In this document: piece after piece, positions 1 to 10,136 of the stretch
Position numbering within the stretch: position 1 is the stretch's first letter
How the letters are laid out: each line of letters begins with the position of its first letter
Assembly: GCA_022575985.1 (NCBI GenBank)
Contig: JAKSXM010000156.1
Coordinates: 806,001-870,000, forward strand
DNA length: 64,000 nucleotides
Source of the DNA: Anagrus nilaparvatae
Taxonomy: Eukaryota > Arthropoda > Insecta > Hymenoptera > Mymaridae
Direction of reading: 5' to 3'
Notes under the pieces: generated by a model
Databases searched by the model: none
What the model was told of the DNA's origin: nothing
The model's input: the letters and a program-made list of their open reading frames with translations, nothing else
Program-made: the position numbers and the translations under genes

Positions 1-581
1 AGAATAACCACATGAATAATAAATAAGTTTAAAGTGGTAAATGAAAGTTTTTTTTATTTTTTATATTATTAATAAAATAAGCAGTTGCATTAACTGTCAA
101 TTGATTATTGGTGTTAAATAATTTAAATATTTAAATATTACTGTACGGAGGAGATTTATAGAATTTCTGGAATAAAAAATTACCTGTAGTCTAAAATTAT
201 TTCTATTTTTAAGTCAAAAATGGGTTTGTGGAGTGAAATCATTTAATTTATTGAAAATTGAAATGTTTTTAAAAAGTTAAAATGTATTTAAGAGGTATAA
301 AATTGAAAAAATTTGGATTACAAAGAATAACTTTAATTTATTTTGATAAAAAAAATGGGTTGGAAAAGAATGCAATATACATTAGCTATAACTTGTAATG
401 TCAGTTTGTTGTGCTTGAATTTGTAAATTTTTCAAGAATTTACTTGATTATTCGAGGAATTTACTTTTTACGAATTCAAGCGAAATTCAAGCATATCAGT
501 ATCCTTATAGTATATAAAAAATAGCTGCCAAACTATTGGCACGGAGGTTCTACAAATATTAGGAAAATATTTTTTTGTAAT
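1..581. other. AT-rich gene-free stretch
   Basis: No exon, RNA gene or clear repeat end could be supported here. The sequence is AT-rich with short A and T runs and stops in all frames. Confidence 0.5.
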
Positions 582-788
582 CAGTGGCGGATGTAGAAAA
601 TATTTTGGCGGGGTCGTTTGAATCAAATTACAAAAAATTTGCTAAAAAAGGTCCTTAAAAATTTTTTTGGGGGGGTCAAAGTGTTACTTCTTGTTAATTA
701 TGTAACAAAGTTAACTAAAAAAAGGCAAAACTGACCGCTGAGGGGTGTCAATTGACCCCTTTGACCTCCTTCCCTATATCCACTTCTG
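582..788. mobile_element. Short hAT-like MITE candidate
   Basis: The stretch opens with CAGTGGCGGATGTAG and closes with CTATATCCACTTCTG, imperfect inverted ends of the CAG...CTG kind seen in many hAT-derived MITEs. Inside are G-rich and C-rich tracts (ggggggtcaa near 670 and gacccctttgacc near 750) that also face each other. No matching 8-bp target duplication is visible, so the family call is inference. Confidence 0.4.
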
Positions 789-1140
789 GTTATGGAACTA
801 CCATGTTTTAATGTTATAAATATTATTATGTAATAATTACAACGTGCAAAACAATTGAAAATTAAAACTTTACACATAACAAAGTTTCCTCCTTGAGAAA
901 CCGAATTCTTAATTCTAGGTAAAAAAAGTTTTTATTTCCTAAAAAAAAACTTATAACTGGTTTTTATGTTTCCATAGCATATAGAGCATAGAGCTTCACC
1001 AAACTTCGAGACGAGACCACAGAGTACTGATTTTTGAGACTCGAGACGAAAGGAGACTTATACATCGAGACTCTCGAAAAGTCTTGAAATATATAATAAA
1101 AATGAAGTTTATTTTGTGAAATTTAACATTTGCAAATTAT

Positions 1141-1515
1141 TTTTTTATTTTATATTTTACGTAAATATTGTAATATTCATTTTTTAATAAATCCTTAAAC
1201 TTTTGAAAACTTTCTTCCTTCAAATCTTTACTCCATTCTTGTCAAAGGCCTCTAGTTTATGTCTTGGGTCTAAAATTAAAGCCTCACAGTAAATCCAATT
1301 TTTAATCCAAGTTTTAATGTAATGCTTGAAAATTTTATTTCTACCAGCCTGCATTGCTAATAAAAGAACTTCATCAGCTTGACTCTATTTTTTAAATTGT
1401 CTAATTTGGTAATCAATGTTTTAGTGTTGTCCAATTATAAATTTATTGTAACAACAACAGAATGTAGAGTAGGCTTATTTTCAAACATTTTACATGTTTC
1501 CTATTTAATGATCAT
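1141..1515 (-). pseudogene. Decayed hAT transposase fragment (C-terminal part)
   Basis: Read on the minus strand, short in-frame pieces resemble the C-terminal half of hAT transposases: a segment ending ENKPTLHSVVVTIN, then ILDPRHKLEAF (the LDPRxKL block of hAT dimerisation regions), then after a frameshift EWSKDLKEESFQKF and KDLLKNEYYNIY. Stops and at least one frameshift interrupt it, so it is a dead copy. No catalytic region is visible. The match is from memory of the family pattern, not from a search. Confidence 0.55.
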
Positions 1516-2768
1516 AAATAGCTCATAAAAAGTACATTTCTAACTATTTATAGACATTTTGATAGAAAATAAAATCTAAACTTAAACAAAATTTATTTTT
1601 TATTAATAATAGACATAACTTTTGTTTTTTCCAAAAGAAGTATTTTTATTTTTAGATTTTACATGATTTTTAGGCTAAAAATGTAAAAAAATCAAGAAAA
1701 TCCCATTTTATAAATTTTCATTTTTTCTATATTTTAATAAACCATTTTAATTAAATTGTCAAATTGAGATGTATCATTCGAAGGATACCAAAATTACTGT
1801 ACCTTTGTAAAATTTCGCGCAGAATTCAAATTTTTTGTCAGATTTTCATTTGGTCACGTGACTTAGCGGGAAATCAGCAAAATAAGTAACAAGTCAAAAT
1901 TGAAAAAAACAAAAATCGGTATTACTCGCTTAAAACAAAAATTACTCTCGGGAAATTTTTTTCAGGAAAATATATGCAATTTTTGAAGATTTTGAGAGAA
2001 AAAAATTTTTTTTTTAGCGGGAAACTTTTGAGTTATTTTTACTTAAAGTTTAACACAAATTTGAATTTTCCCGCGAATTGACATAGAGTAGGAAAAATCT
2101 GACTGAAAATTCGAATTTTTCATCAAATTTTACATCGAAAACCTACTTTTTTTTCTTTCTTTAACATTTTTTAGAGCTTTTTTACGGGATTTTCAAAAAT
2201 GGTGGCTGAGGAGAGAAATTTGACCAAAAAACTTTAAATCAGCATAGCACTCTTCAAAATTTATAGAAAACCTTCAAATTCGGGGAATCATCTATTTTTA
2301 AGTTGTTTTATCGAAAAAAAAACAAATTTCCTATTTTTGAGACCTGGCATATCATTTTGTGCGTTTTATCCATGGAATTACCCAAAAGCAATAAAAATTT
2401 TTTCTTCTTTTAAGTATCAAGTGAAAAACCAAATTGGATTCTGTGTATATACACTACTTTATTTAAACATATGTTTAGAAATGACGTAAATTTTTACAAT
2501 TAAATTTTTATATATTTAAATAAATAATATAATTTTTTTTCTTCTTTTTATTATTTTATTATTTAAAAAAAAAACATGTATACGTATTTCTATTAAACAT
2601 TTAATTTTATTATTCACGTGCGATGATATTATAATAGTATAATTATTTATAAAAAGTATCAAAAAAATAATAGTATAAAATATTGAACACGTCATATTTT
2701 TCTTTATTTAATTTTTTTTATGTTGAATATAGTTTTTATTATATTGTTTTTTTTTCATTGTCATAAAC

Positions 2769-2800
<32 letters not shown>

Positions 2801-3360
2801 GAGATTGATATTATTTTTGGCATTAAAAAGAAATAATTAAATATTTGTATTAATAAAATTGAGACAATTTACGTGTGATGTTTTTCTTAGCAATATAATT
2901 AATCTTGTATAATTATAAAAATTATGTCCAAATGATGTCTTAAAATTATACAAAATTTACGCTCTGGGGGATGATTGTTGAATCCACCAATCCACCACTG
3001 CATTATTGCATCACTCAAAGAGTTTTTTCAGCCATGACCCAAAATCAAACTTGGAATTTAACTCAAATATTTAGAGAAAGAGGGCTATGGTACTATTACT
3101 GAAACTACAGATTCTTAGGATGATTTTGCGTTGAGCAAACTTAGAACATCGAATTACTATCTTCAAATTATTCTTATATTGTACACACTATTAGTTCCTG
3201 AACTTCATTGTATACAGGTAGATGCTCTGCAAAAGTCATCTACTCATAGGTCTCGCGTTGTGCTGAATGACGTAGACGGGTATACTATCCAAAATTAGCA
3301 AACAAAATAGCTATTTTTTAACTAAGGCACAACATATTTTTATCAGTATTCCATGCAGTT
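1516..3360. other. Gene-free AT-rich stretch with a dispersed repeat and poly-T
   Basis: Contains a 26-base T run (2775-2800), and a dispersed repeat at about 1806-1890 centred on CATTTGGTCACGTGACTT that recurs at about 6725-6800. A less AT-rich patch at about 2950-3290 contains a CACCACTG-type end (2995-3000) but no partner end was found. No exon is supported. Confidence 0.45.
2775..2800 (+). repeat. Poly-T tract, 26 bases
   Basis: Uninterrupted run of 26 T. On the minus strand it would be a poly-A tail, but no LINE or SINE body is recognisable beside it. Confidence 0.9.
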
Positions 3361-3500
3361 GTATGCACACGAGCGAGGGTTAACAGCATGCAAAAATCGA
3401 ACCCCTTATTTTAAACCGTGTTCTAAAATATAGTTTTACATATAATGGGCAAAAAAGCCATCTCCCTAGGATAGAAAATTGGCTTTTTTGCCCTAGATAT
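3361..3500. repeat. Dispersed repeat with GGGCAAAAAAGCC hairpin, copy 1
   Basis: Matches 39573-39724 in the same orientation. Shared landmarks in order are a GTATGCA start, GAGCGAG, CAGCATGCAAAA, TCGAACCCC, a CCGTGTTCTAAAA block, TTTTACATATAATGGG, and a hairpin whose arms are GGGCAAAAAAGCC and GGCTTTTTTGCCC. Two copies 36 kb apart show a mobile or amplified family; no coding content. Confidence 0.75.
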
Positions 3501-3754
3501 TTAAAAAATTTTTTTATTTCGTAATTTTAATTAAGTTCGCTGATATTCTCTTTTCATCACTCTATTGCAAAAAATAATAGTGCGTTATAAAAGAACTTTA
3601 CATACTTTTTTTGAGGGGAAATGTGAAATCTTTCATTAATTGAAAATCTTTGTAGATCCAGAGACCCTGAATTTAAATTCTCAAATGTAATTCTTCTCCA
3701 TATTTTAAATTATCGAATTTAGTAGAATCTATCTCGGCTATATCAAGTTTCAAG

Positions 3755-4450
3755 GGACCGGACGTTTTTGCTCGTTACAACCGAAGTTTGTTACATCCGA
3801 AGTTGAATAAAAAGTGAAATAATCAAAACTATACATACGTTTTTTTTCTATCATAAAAATGAATTTTTTCAACAACTTTTCAACAACTGCAAAGCATCCA
3901 ATGCAACATTTGTAGATACTGTTCTTTGTTTTGAATGTTTACCTCCAGCACATGTTTCGTTTTTAAACTTTAAGGTTTTATCCAGCATAAGTTAATAAAA
4001 TAATCCCGTTTCGTCAAAACTAAAAATATCAGCATCAGAGTAATCTTTTTTTATTTTAATCCAAATTTTATTCAGCCAAGCATCAACGTCAGCTACATTA
4101 TCACTTCTTGATTCTCCCAAAACTTTGCCAAAAACTATATTATACAAATTATTTTAATCTGTCGATCCAGCTATTACAGCACTCAAAATTAATTCCTTCA
4201 AGTTTTTTAGCTAAAATATTGGCCTGTATTTGAAGAATAGGTTCTTTAATGGTATTTTTCACTTCTTTTTGCTTTAAACCATTTAAAAAGAGCTTTATCT
4301 AATTTGAGATCATCACATGTACGTTTTTTTTAAAATATTAATTTCGTGTTTTTAAAATCCTCCAGGATTTCAGTATTTAAAAAGTTACGGTGCAACTTTT
4401 GCTGGCCAAAATCTGTCGAGCAAGTGACTACGTATAGTTTTCCATTCGCC
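3755..4450 (-). pseudogene. Decayed pogo/Tigger (CENP-B-like) transposase
   Basis: Minus-strand reading, with several frameshifts and stops, gives ordered pieces of a Tigger-type transposase. First comes the CENP-B-like HTH region (LDKALFKWFKAKRS, then EPILQIQANILAKKL, then INFECCNSWIDRLK). Then come VFGKVLGESRSDNVADVDAW, LNKIWIKIKKDYSDADIF, and SFDETGLFY, which holds the first catalytic Asp of the DDE domain. It ends with DKTLKFKNETCAGGKHSKQR. The C-terminal DDE half is missing. Beyond the end, near 3770-3805, the repeated CGTTACAACCGAAG and GTTACATCCGAAG resemble subterminal repeats of pogo elements. Inactive relic; family assignment is from motif recognition. Confidence 0.75.
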
Positions 4451-5241
4451 CAAGCGAAATAGCTCTAAAGTCTTATTTTACATCAATGACATGTCATGCA
4501 TTTTGACGCCTCTGTTTCAGCATAATTTTGATCTGGGATAAAAATCTGAACATCATTTCCTCCAATAGGCTTGGACTTTTAATCCCTGAGAGTGGTCTTT
4601 ATTGAAGCAAATCCTTCTCTTTCTTTTTTCTTAGAGTAGCCACTTTATGACAATATTTGGTACTAAAGGACCACGCTTTCTAATTGGAAAGTAAAGGTGT
4701 CTCTCCGAGTATTTAACGCACTTAAAAAAAGTAGGCAAAAATCTGATTTTGTAAATATGAAGCCTTATGAAATTTGAATCCTTTCGGGAAAACTCGCGCT
4801 GTAAAAGTTGGTACAACTTGAAGGTATTTCTATCATATAACTAAAGCCCTTTGTAGATTAAATTAATTATTTTTAATCCTGTGTGTTTTAATTGTACTCT
4901 TTGCTATAGTAACAGCACATGGGATTAAAAAAATTAACCTAGTCTAGAAATATAATTCATAAAAACTGAACCATTTTTTTACATTTTTAATTAATCAAAT
5001 ATAGACCTAAATATATAAAAAAAATAGCATGTAATAAAATGTAGGTAATTATGTATTACTTTGAACTTGCATTTTTTTTTTTTAATAATTTAGAATAAAA
5101 AATAGGAGTAATGTCAAGTTTTTTTATATATATTACCTGTATCCGTTAGAATATAATTATTGCATACGTATTACATGTAAGAAGGTCAAAATTTTTCCGT
5201 ATAAAATTGAAAAAATTTTTTTTTACATAATTTATTAATAA
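4451..5241. other. Gene-free AT-rich stretch
   Basis: No exon supported. The only open frame of note (4631-4816, minus) has no recognisable motif and may be further debris upstream of the Tigger relic. Confidence 0.4.
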
Positions 5242-5245
5242 TTAA

Positions 5246-5836
5246 GGTCTTACGTACGTCCGAATCAAAATGCAAAAAAAAAGCTAAAACTTGGAGAAAG
5301 TGAAGTAAATATAATTTAATTTTACACGTATTTTTTTTTTTTATAATTGACCGCACAGTTTTTGAGTAAATAAATAAACAAACAAAAAATTAACACAGGC
5401 TCTTATGGGTAATTTAAAAAAATGAAAAAAAAAGCATTTAAAATACAAAACTTAGATATTTTTTTTTATGAGTTGATAAATAATGTCCTAATAAATAAAA
5501 AGAGACCTTAAAATTTACAATCGACCGTCATTTTTTATGGTTTTACTTAAAAAAATGTTAAAAAATGAACGTTTATTCTGCTATTGAGGTAGAGTCATTT
5601 ATTATATTTTTTATATTTTTTTATTTATTTGTAAATAATTAAATAATATTGTTTAAATAATAAATAATTTATTTAATGCCAAAATTAAGTTAATAAAATT
5701 CATTTTTAAGCTTTGAATTGTAATAATTAAGTAATATTGAAAAAACTTTTTTATTTATTTGAAGTTGCAATCCTTACTTTTATACGTGTGTAAGACAAAG
5801 ATGCTGATAGGTAAAATTCCTGACGTACGTAAGACC
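5246..5836. mobile_element. TTAA-flanked MITE (591 bp), piggyBac-type target
   Basis: Perfect 15-bp inverted ends GGTCTTACGTACGTC (5246-5260) and GACGTACGTAAGACC (5822-5836) are each flanked by TTAA (5242-5245 and 5837-5840), the target duplication of piggyBac-superfamily elements. The interior is AT-rich and non-coding, so this would be non-autonomous. Its 3' end lies only 61 bp upstream of the transmembrane exon at 5898, inside what should be an intron of that gene. Confidence 0.8.
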
Positions 5837-5897
5837 TTAATAAGCAATATAAAATTAACGAGTAATTATTAATTATTATTATTATTTTATGTTTTAG

Positions 5898-5991
5898 AAC
5901 CACCGGCTGAAAGTTTGTACATGATATATGGTGTCTTAATTGCTATGCTACTTGTTGGAGTTATTATAGTTTTATTAGCAGTAACAATCAG
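5898..5991 (+). CDS. Orphan internal exon encoding a transmembrane helix (partial gene)
   Basis: A 94-bp block between a good acceptor (ttttatgttttag) and a consensus donor (gtaattt). Read with an incoming split codon it gives PPAESLYMIYG, then the hydrophobic run VLIAMLLVGVIIVLLAVTI, then a split Arg or Ser codon. The start is phase 1 and the end phase 2, so both neighbours must be coding exons. The protein is presumably a single-pass cell-surface protein: short juxtamembrane Pro-Pro linker, membrane helix, then cytoplasm. I could not find the next exon in the AT-rich 16 kb downstream, nor the ectodomain exon upstream, so the parent gene is not identified. Regular exon composition and intact splice sites argue against chance. 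Confidence 0.65.
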
Positions 5992-5999
5992 GTAATTTT

Positions 6000-8942
6000 T
6001 AATTAAATTTTATAGTTTTATACTTTAAATAGAAAAATTATTAAAAAAAAAATTAAGTTGTTAAAAAATATCTATAAAATTAAATGCTTATAACGGATTT
6101 TCTGATACTTATTTTTAGTTAATTGGGATAATAAAAATTTATTTTGTATTAACTTTTTGTAAAAATTTAAGCGTTTTCACGTTAAACTTATATCAATGAA
6201 CAGTAAATTTTATAGTCTTTTTTGGATTGGAGAAGATCGGTCATCCAATGGTAATTAATCTTTCAGTCATAATGTATACAGTTTTTCTAATTACAGAGTT
6301 TTGTTTTTAATTTTCAGAAGGGATTTTTAATTAAATAAAGGTTTCTTAAAAAAGGGGTATTTAACTTGAGGGTGTATAACAAATTTTGAAAAACACGTAG
6401 AAGTTTCTAAATTAGGAATATTTAATAAATATTACCAAATAGTTTGGGTCTATTAGTAATCAATTGATAAAAAGTGTAGAAGTTTTCAAAAAGTCAAAAA
6501 TAAATTAAAAGCTATTATTTAGCCCAAATCACGACGATGGTACGAGAATAACGTAATTTTTCACTTCATAAATACATTTACGATTAATTGAAATAAGCTT
6601 AAAGTGAAATTACTTAAATATTGAAAATCAGTAAAAACTTAATTTTTTTTTGTATTTAATTAAATGAAAATGAGTTAGAAATTGATTGTTGGATTTTCAA
6701 ATCGGCTAAAAAGTCATTCCCATTAGTAAAATTTCTGGTGAAATCCGAATTTTTGATCAGATTTTCATTTGGCCACGTGACTTGACGAGAAATTCAAAAA
6801 AATAATATTTTAAAAAGTATCATTTTTTGATCTAGAGCTTTTAAATTCAAAAAAGCCATTAATATTTTTTTAGTTAAAAAAATGGACATTAAGGAAATAT
6901 TTAAAGCCCACTAGAATAAATTTTTGCTATATACTTTTGAGAAATATCAATTTGAAGAAAAAAAATCATACTTTTCTCGCGCATGCGCAATTTGAAAAAA
7001 AGGTCAGCCAGAATCGGATACTACGAAAAAATTTCTATCTGAAACCAAGAGTCTTAAGGGCTAAATGTTGTCATGGAAGCTCATTTTTAGTACTAATTTC
7101 GGGAAAAAATACTTTAGAACCCACTTAAAGACCCAACCATCAGTTTGAAACTCATTTCATTTACCCATGTAGCAGTCTCCAGAACTTTTATTTTTCATTT
7201 CATAAAGTTTTCTATTTTATAACTTTATGCATAATTTTTAACATTATAAAATTTTTTTAATTAATTCCTTTTTGCATTTAACAATTAAAATTTATACCTC
7301 CGGTATTACTTGTTATGATATGTTGTATAAAAGCTTTTATATTTTTATTGTATAATATAATAATTATAATTATGATAAATTTAGAGATTTATACATTATT
7401 TATATTGTTTCGTTTGGTTATATAAAAACTATTAATACAAATTAATTTTCATTACATGTGTATTTCTGTAATTAAATGCGTGTGTGTATGTATGTGTAAT
7501 AATCAAACCAAAAATCAAAATCAATAAAGTTAAAAAATATAATATTTAAACAAATAAATGAATTTTAAATTTATGATAAAAATTTATTTATCTAAAATAA
7601 AATTTATATTTAAGTAAATAAATAATTAGAAAAGCGATAGTTTATTGGTAGTACTTAAAAGCTTTTAACAAAATGCAATTGAAAAAGAAAAATAATTAAT
7701 TTGATAAAGGAATAAAATAAATTTTCTTTTTTTTTAAATTAATTTATTTTACAAATATGTTAATTAAGTACATTGAACAGTGTTAATTTTTTTAATCCTT
7801 GCAAAATAAGTTTGTTAAAAAAATTAAATTACGAAAATTTAATCGTATTTAGCTGGATTTAAAATTACGATATATTGCATCATTTAAAATGCACGAGTTT
7901 AAATTACTTTTCATCAGGCTTCCTTGTATTATTCTGGATTTTAGATGACTTTTTTATTTGTTATTTGTAATGATTTACCTTAAATTTAAATTTTTTTATG
8001 CAATTAATATATTACATGCTTTTTCTCACGTAATATTTTTTCTAGTTTACCAACTTTGAAAGATAAAAAATTCATTTTAATATTGCCTTTCATACTCAAG
8101 GAACTGAAAGATTTATATCGTGATAAAACTGTTTTTCTCGATTGGAAAATTCTGCCAACTTCTAATCAAAGACTAATCAGAATTCTCAGAAAAAAGTTTT
8201 CTTCCTTTTTAGAAAATATAAAAAAATTTTATCCTAACTTTTCAATTGTAATTTTAACTTTGGCCATAATAAAACTAAAGCACAGCAGTCGAAAGGTATT
8301 TCTGACCAATTTTTCGATATTTCTCATTGAAATATGACATAATTGCTTTGAAGAAAAAAACTGAAAACATTTTCCTGAGGTCACTGATTACAAATTTCTA
8401 TAGGACTCTAATAAACTTCCAAATTTGTATTGACTTTCTAAAGACATTTTTTTCATGCATAGGCAAACGAGTGTAAAATATTCCGTGGTAAGCCCAACAC
8501 ACAAGTTTTACGCCTGAGATTGGCAAACAAATATTTTTTCAAATACAGACCGTCCAAAATTAAATATGTTGACAACCTCGGCTTCGTCTTGGATGGTAAT
8601 TTACGTGCGATTTGGGTCATTGATTATTTAAGGACAAGGGTTGTATACGATTTTTCATCGTCAGTGGCGAGAAAACACGACTTTTTTGGTCGCAGTGGCC
8701 GGGAAATACGTGCTTTTTGGCCGCTGACTAGAAATAAAACTTCAAGCACCGTGCCCAAAAAAATAAATTTCAATAAATAATACAATGCTTCAAAAAATAA
8801 TTTTTTATCAATTATTTTTTATCCTAGATGTTTATCTACAATAAAAAATGATATTATAACAATTACCTACATACAAACAAACCAACGTCATTATAATCGT
8901 TATATTGATCAAATTTTAATTTAACTTCTATAAATAAACGTA
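6000..8942. other. Gene-free stretch, presumed intron or intergenic
   Basis: Holds the second copy of the CACGTGACTT repeat (about 6725-6800) and a copy of the ACGTATTTCCCGG-type repeat (about 8525-8725, listed separately). An open frame at 8056-8337 has no recognisable domain. No exon supported. Confidence 0.4.
8525..8725. repeat. Dispersed repeat family A, diverged copy
   Basis: Shares with 19005-19205 the blocks CCTCGGCTTCG, GGTAATTTACGTGCGATTTG, GGCCGGGAAATACGTGC and TTTTTGGCCGCTGAC. Other copies lie at about 20573-20652, 39303-39470, 51446-51655 and 57607-57715. The open frames across copies look alike (ending SGREIRAFWPLTR) only because the DNA is repeated; they are not genes. Confidence 0.75.
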
Positions 8943-10134
8943 CACTCGGCTCAATTGATGGCTTCCTAAAAATTTTAAACAAATTACACGCTTTAATAAG
9001 GTTTGGCACTTTTTAAGTATTTTTTTTTTTATTTTTATTCTTGAAACATGTGTAAATTTTTTAATTTTCATATAAAATAATTTTTTAAGTTTATTTATTG
9101 AAAGTAAGCTTAAATGAGAGAGAAATATTTGCTCATTAAAGGAAAATTTGATTTTTGAAAATCGATCAAGTATATCAGAAGCTATACGCAATTAAGAATT
9201 ATCAAAATGAAATTTTTCTTGAATATAAAAACAATAATTTAAAATATATTCTATTAAAAAAAAAAAGTAAAACAAAAGAAAATAATATATTCAGGTAACC
9301 TGTATATGGACGGTAAAATTATGACTTTTGATAATTTTTAATTGCGTATAGCTCCAGATATACTTGAACGATTTTCAAAAATCAAATTTTCTTTTAATGA
9401 GCAAATATTTCTCTCTCATTTAAGGTTGTTGCTGGGTTAATTAATTGACGATAGATTTTGATAAAACTTTTTCAGGAGCTTTATATTATAATAATGCACA
9501 TAAAAATAAAATTTGAAGTAATTTGTCGGTTTTGTATAGGAGTTATAAAGCTCCAAAGTTGAAAACTCATACATTGCAAGGATAGGAGACCGGGTAGAAA
9601 TCGTGCGATAGAGAGGCTTATTTTGATTGCAAGACGAAAGTAGACGATAGATTTGAAAAAAAATCCAGCTGACTATTAATTAATTAAAGAAGAACAACTT
9701 ATTCAATTTTGAAGATGATCGTCGGTTTTATAATAAAAGAAAATGTAATTAAAAGTTAAATAAACGGAAGATTTTTTCAACACATTTTTTACTCGGCATC
9801 ATTGTATAGCTAACAGCATAGAATTATTTCTATATGTAAAAAAAAATGCTTTATTATAGTAATATATTCTTTGCGGAGTTGCCAAACTTTTTAGCTCTGC
9901 TTTACCTACGTGGAAACTTACATGTCACTGTACGGTATTTTACAAATGACCCAGCAACTACCTTAAGCTTACTTTCAATAAATAAACTTAATAAATTATT
10001 TTATATGAAAATTAAAAAATTTACACATGTTTCAAGAATAAAAATAAAAAAAAAAAATACTTAAAAAGTGTCAAACCTTATTAAAGCGTGTAATTTGTTT
10101 AAAATTTTTAGGAAGCCATCAATTGAGCCGAGTG
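8943..10134. mobile_element. Foldback TA-target element split by a TTAA element
   Basis: Inverted arms start CACTCGGCTCAATTGATGG (from 8943) and end CCATCAATTGAGCCGAGTG (to 10134), each flanked by TA (8941-8942 and 10135-10136), the Tc1/mariner-type target. Arms extend about 260 bp. The left arm (8943 to about 9205) is continuous; the right arm (about 9325-9419 plus 9967-10134) is interrupted by the 539-bp element at 9424-9962. Without the insert the element is about 649 bp. No transposase; the open frames on the two arms mirror each other because the arms are inverted copies. Confidence 0.85.
9424..9962. mobile_element. TTAA-flanked MITE nested in the foldback element
   Basis: Ends are GGTTGTTGCTGGGT (9424-9437) and ACCCAGCAACTACC (9949-9962), a 14-bp inverted repeat with one mismatch, flanked by TTAA at 9420-9423 and 9963-9966. 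The uninterrupted mirror arm reads AAGCTTAAATGAG (TTAA at 9110-9113), which is the empty site, so exactly one TTAA was duplicated. This is the hallmark of piggyBac-type insertion. The interior is non-coding. Confidence 0.9.
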
Positions 10135-10136
10135 TA

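Noticed and set aside
2950..3300. Less AT-rich patch that might be an exon
   Set aside because: Stops in all frames at short intervals and no paired splice sites; more likely old transposon DNA.
8056..8337. 93-codon open frame with a DWKILP stretch faintly like mariner transposase
   Set aside because: Only one short, weak resemblance and no second motif; lysine, isoleucine and phenylalanine bias is what AT-rich random DNA gives.
8520..8780. 86-codon open frame similar to one at 18977-19177 (minus)
   Set aside because: Similarity follows from the family-A DNA repeat; the two frames sit in opposite repeat orientation and have stops in other copies.
8928..10064. Two open frames sharing KLFYMKIKKFTHVSRIKIKK
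   Set aside because: They lie on the inverted arms of one foldback element, so the likeness is structural rather than evidence of a gene family.
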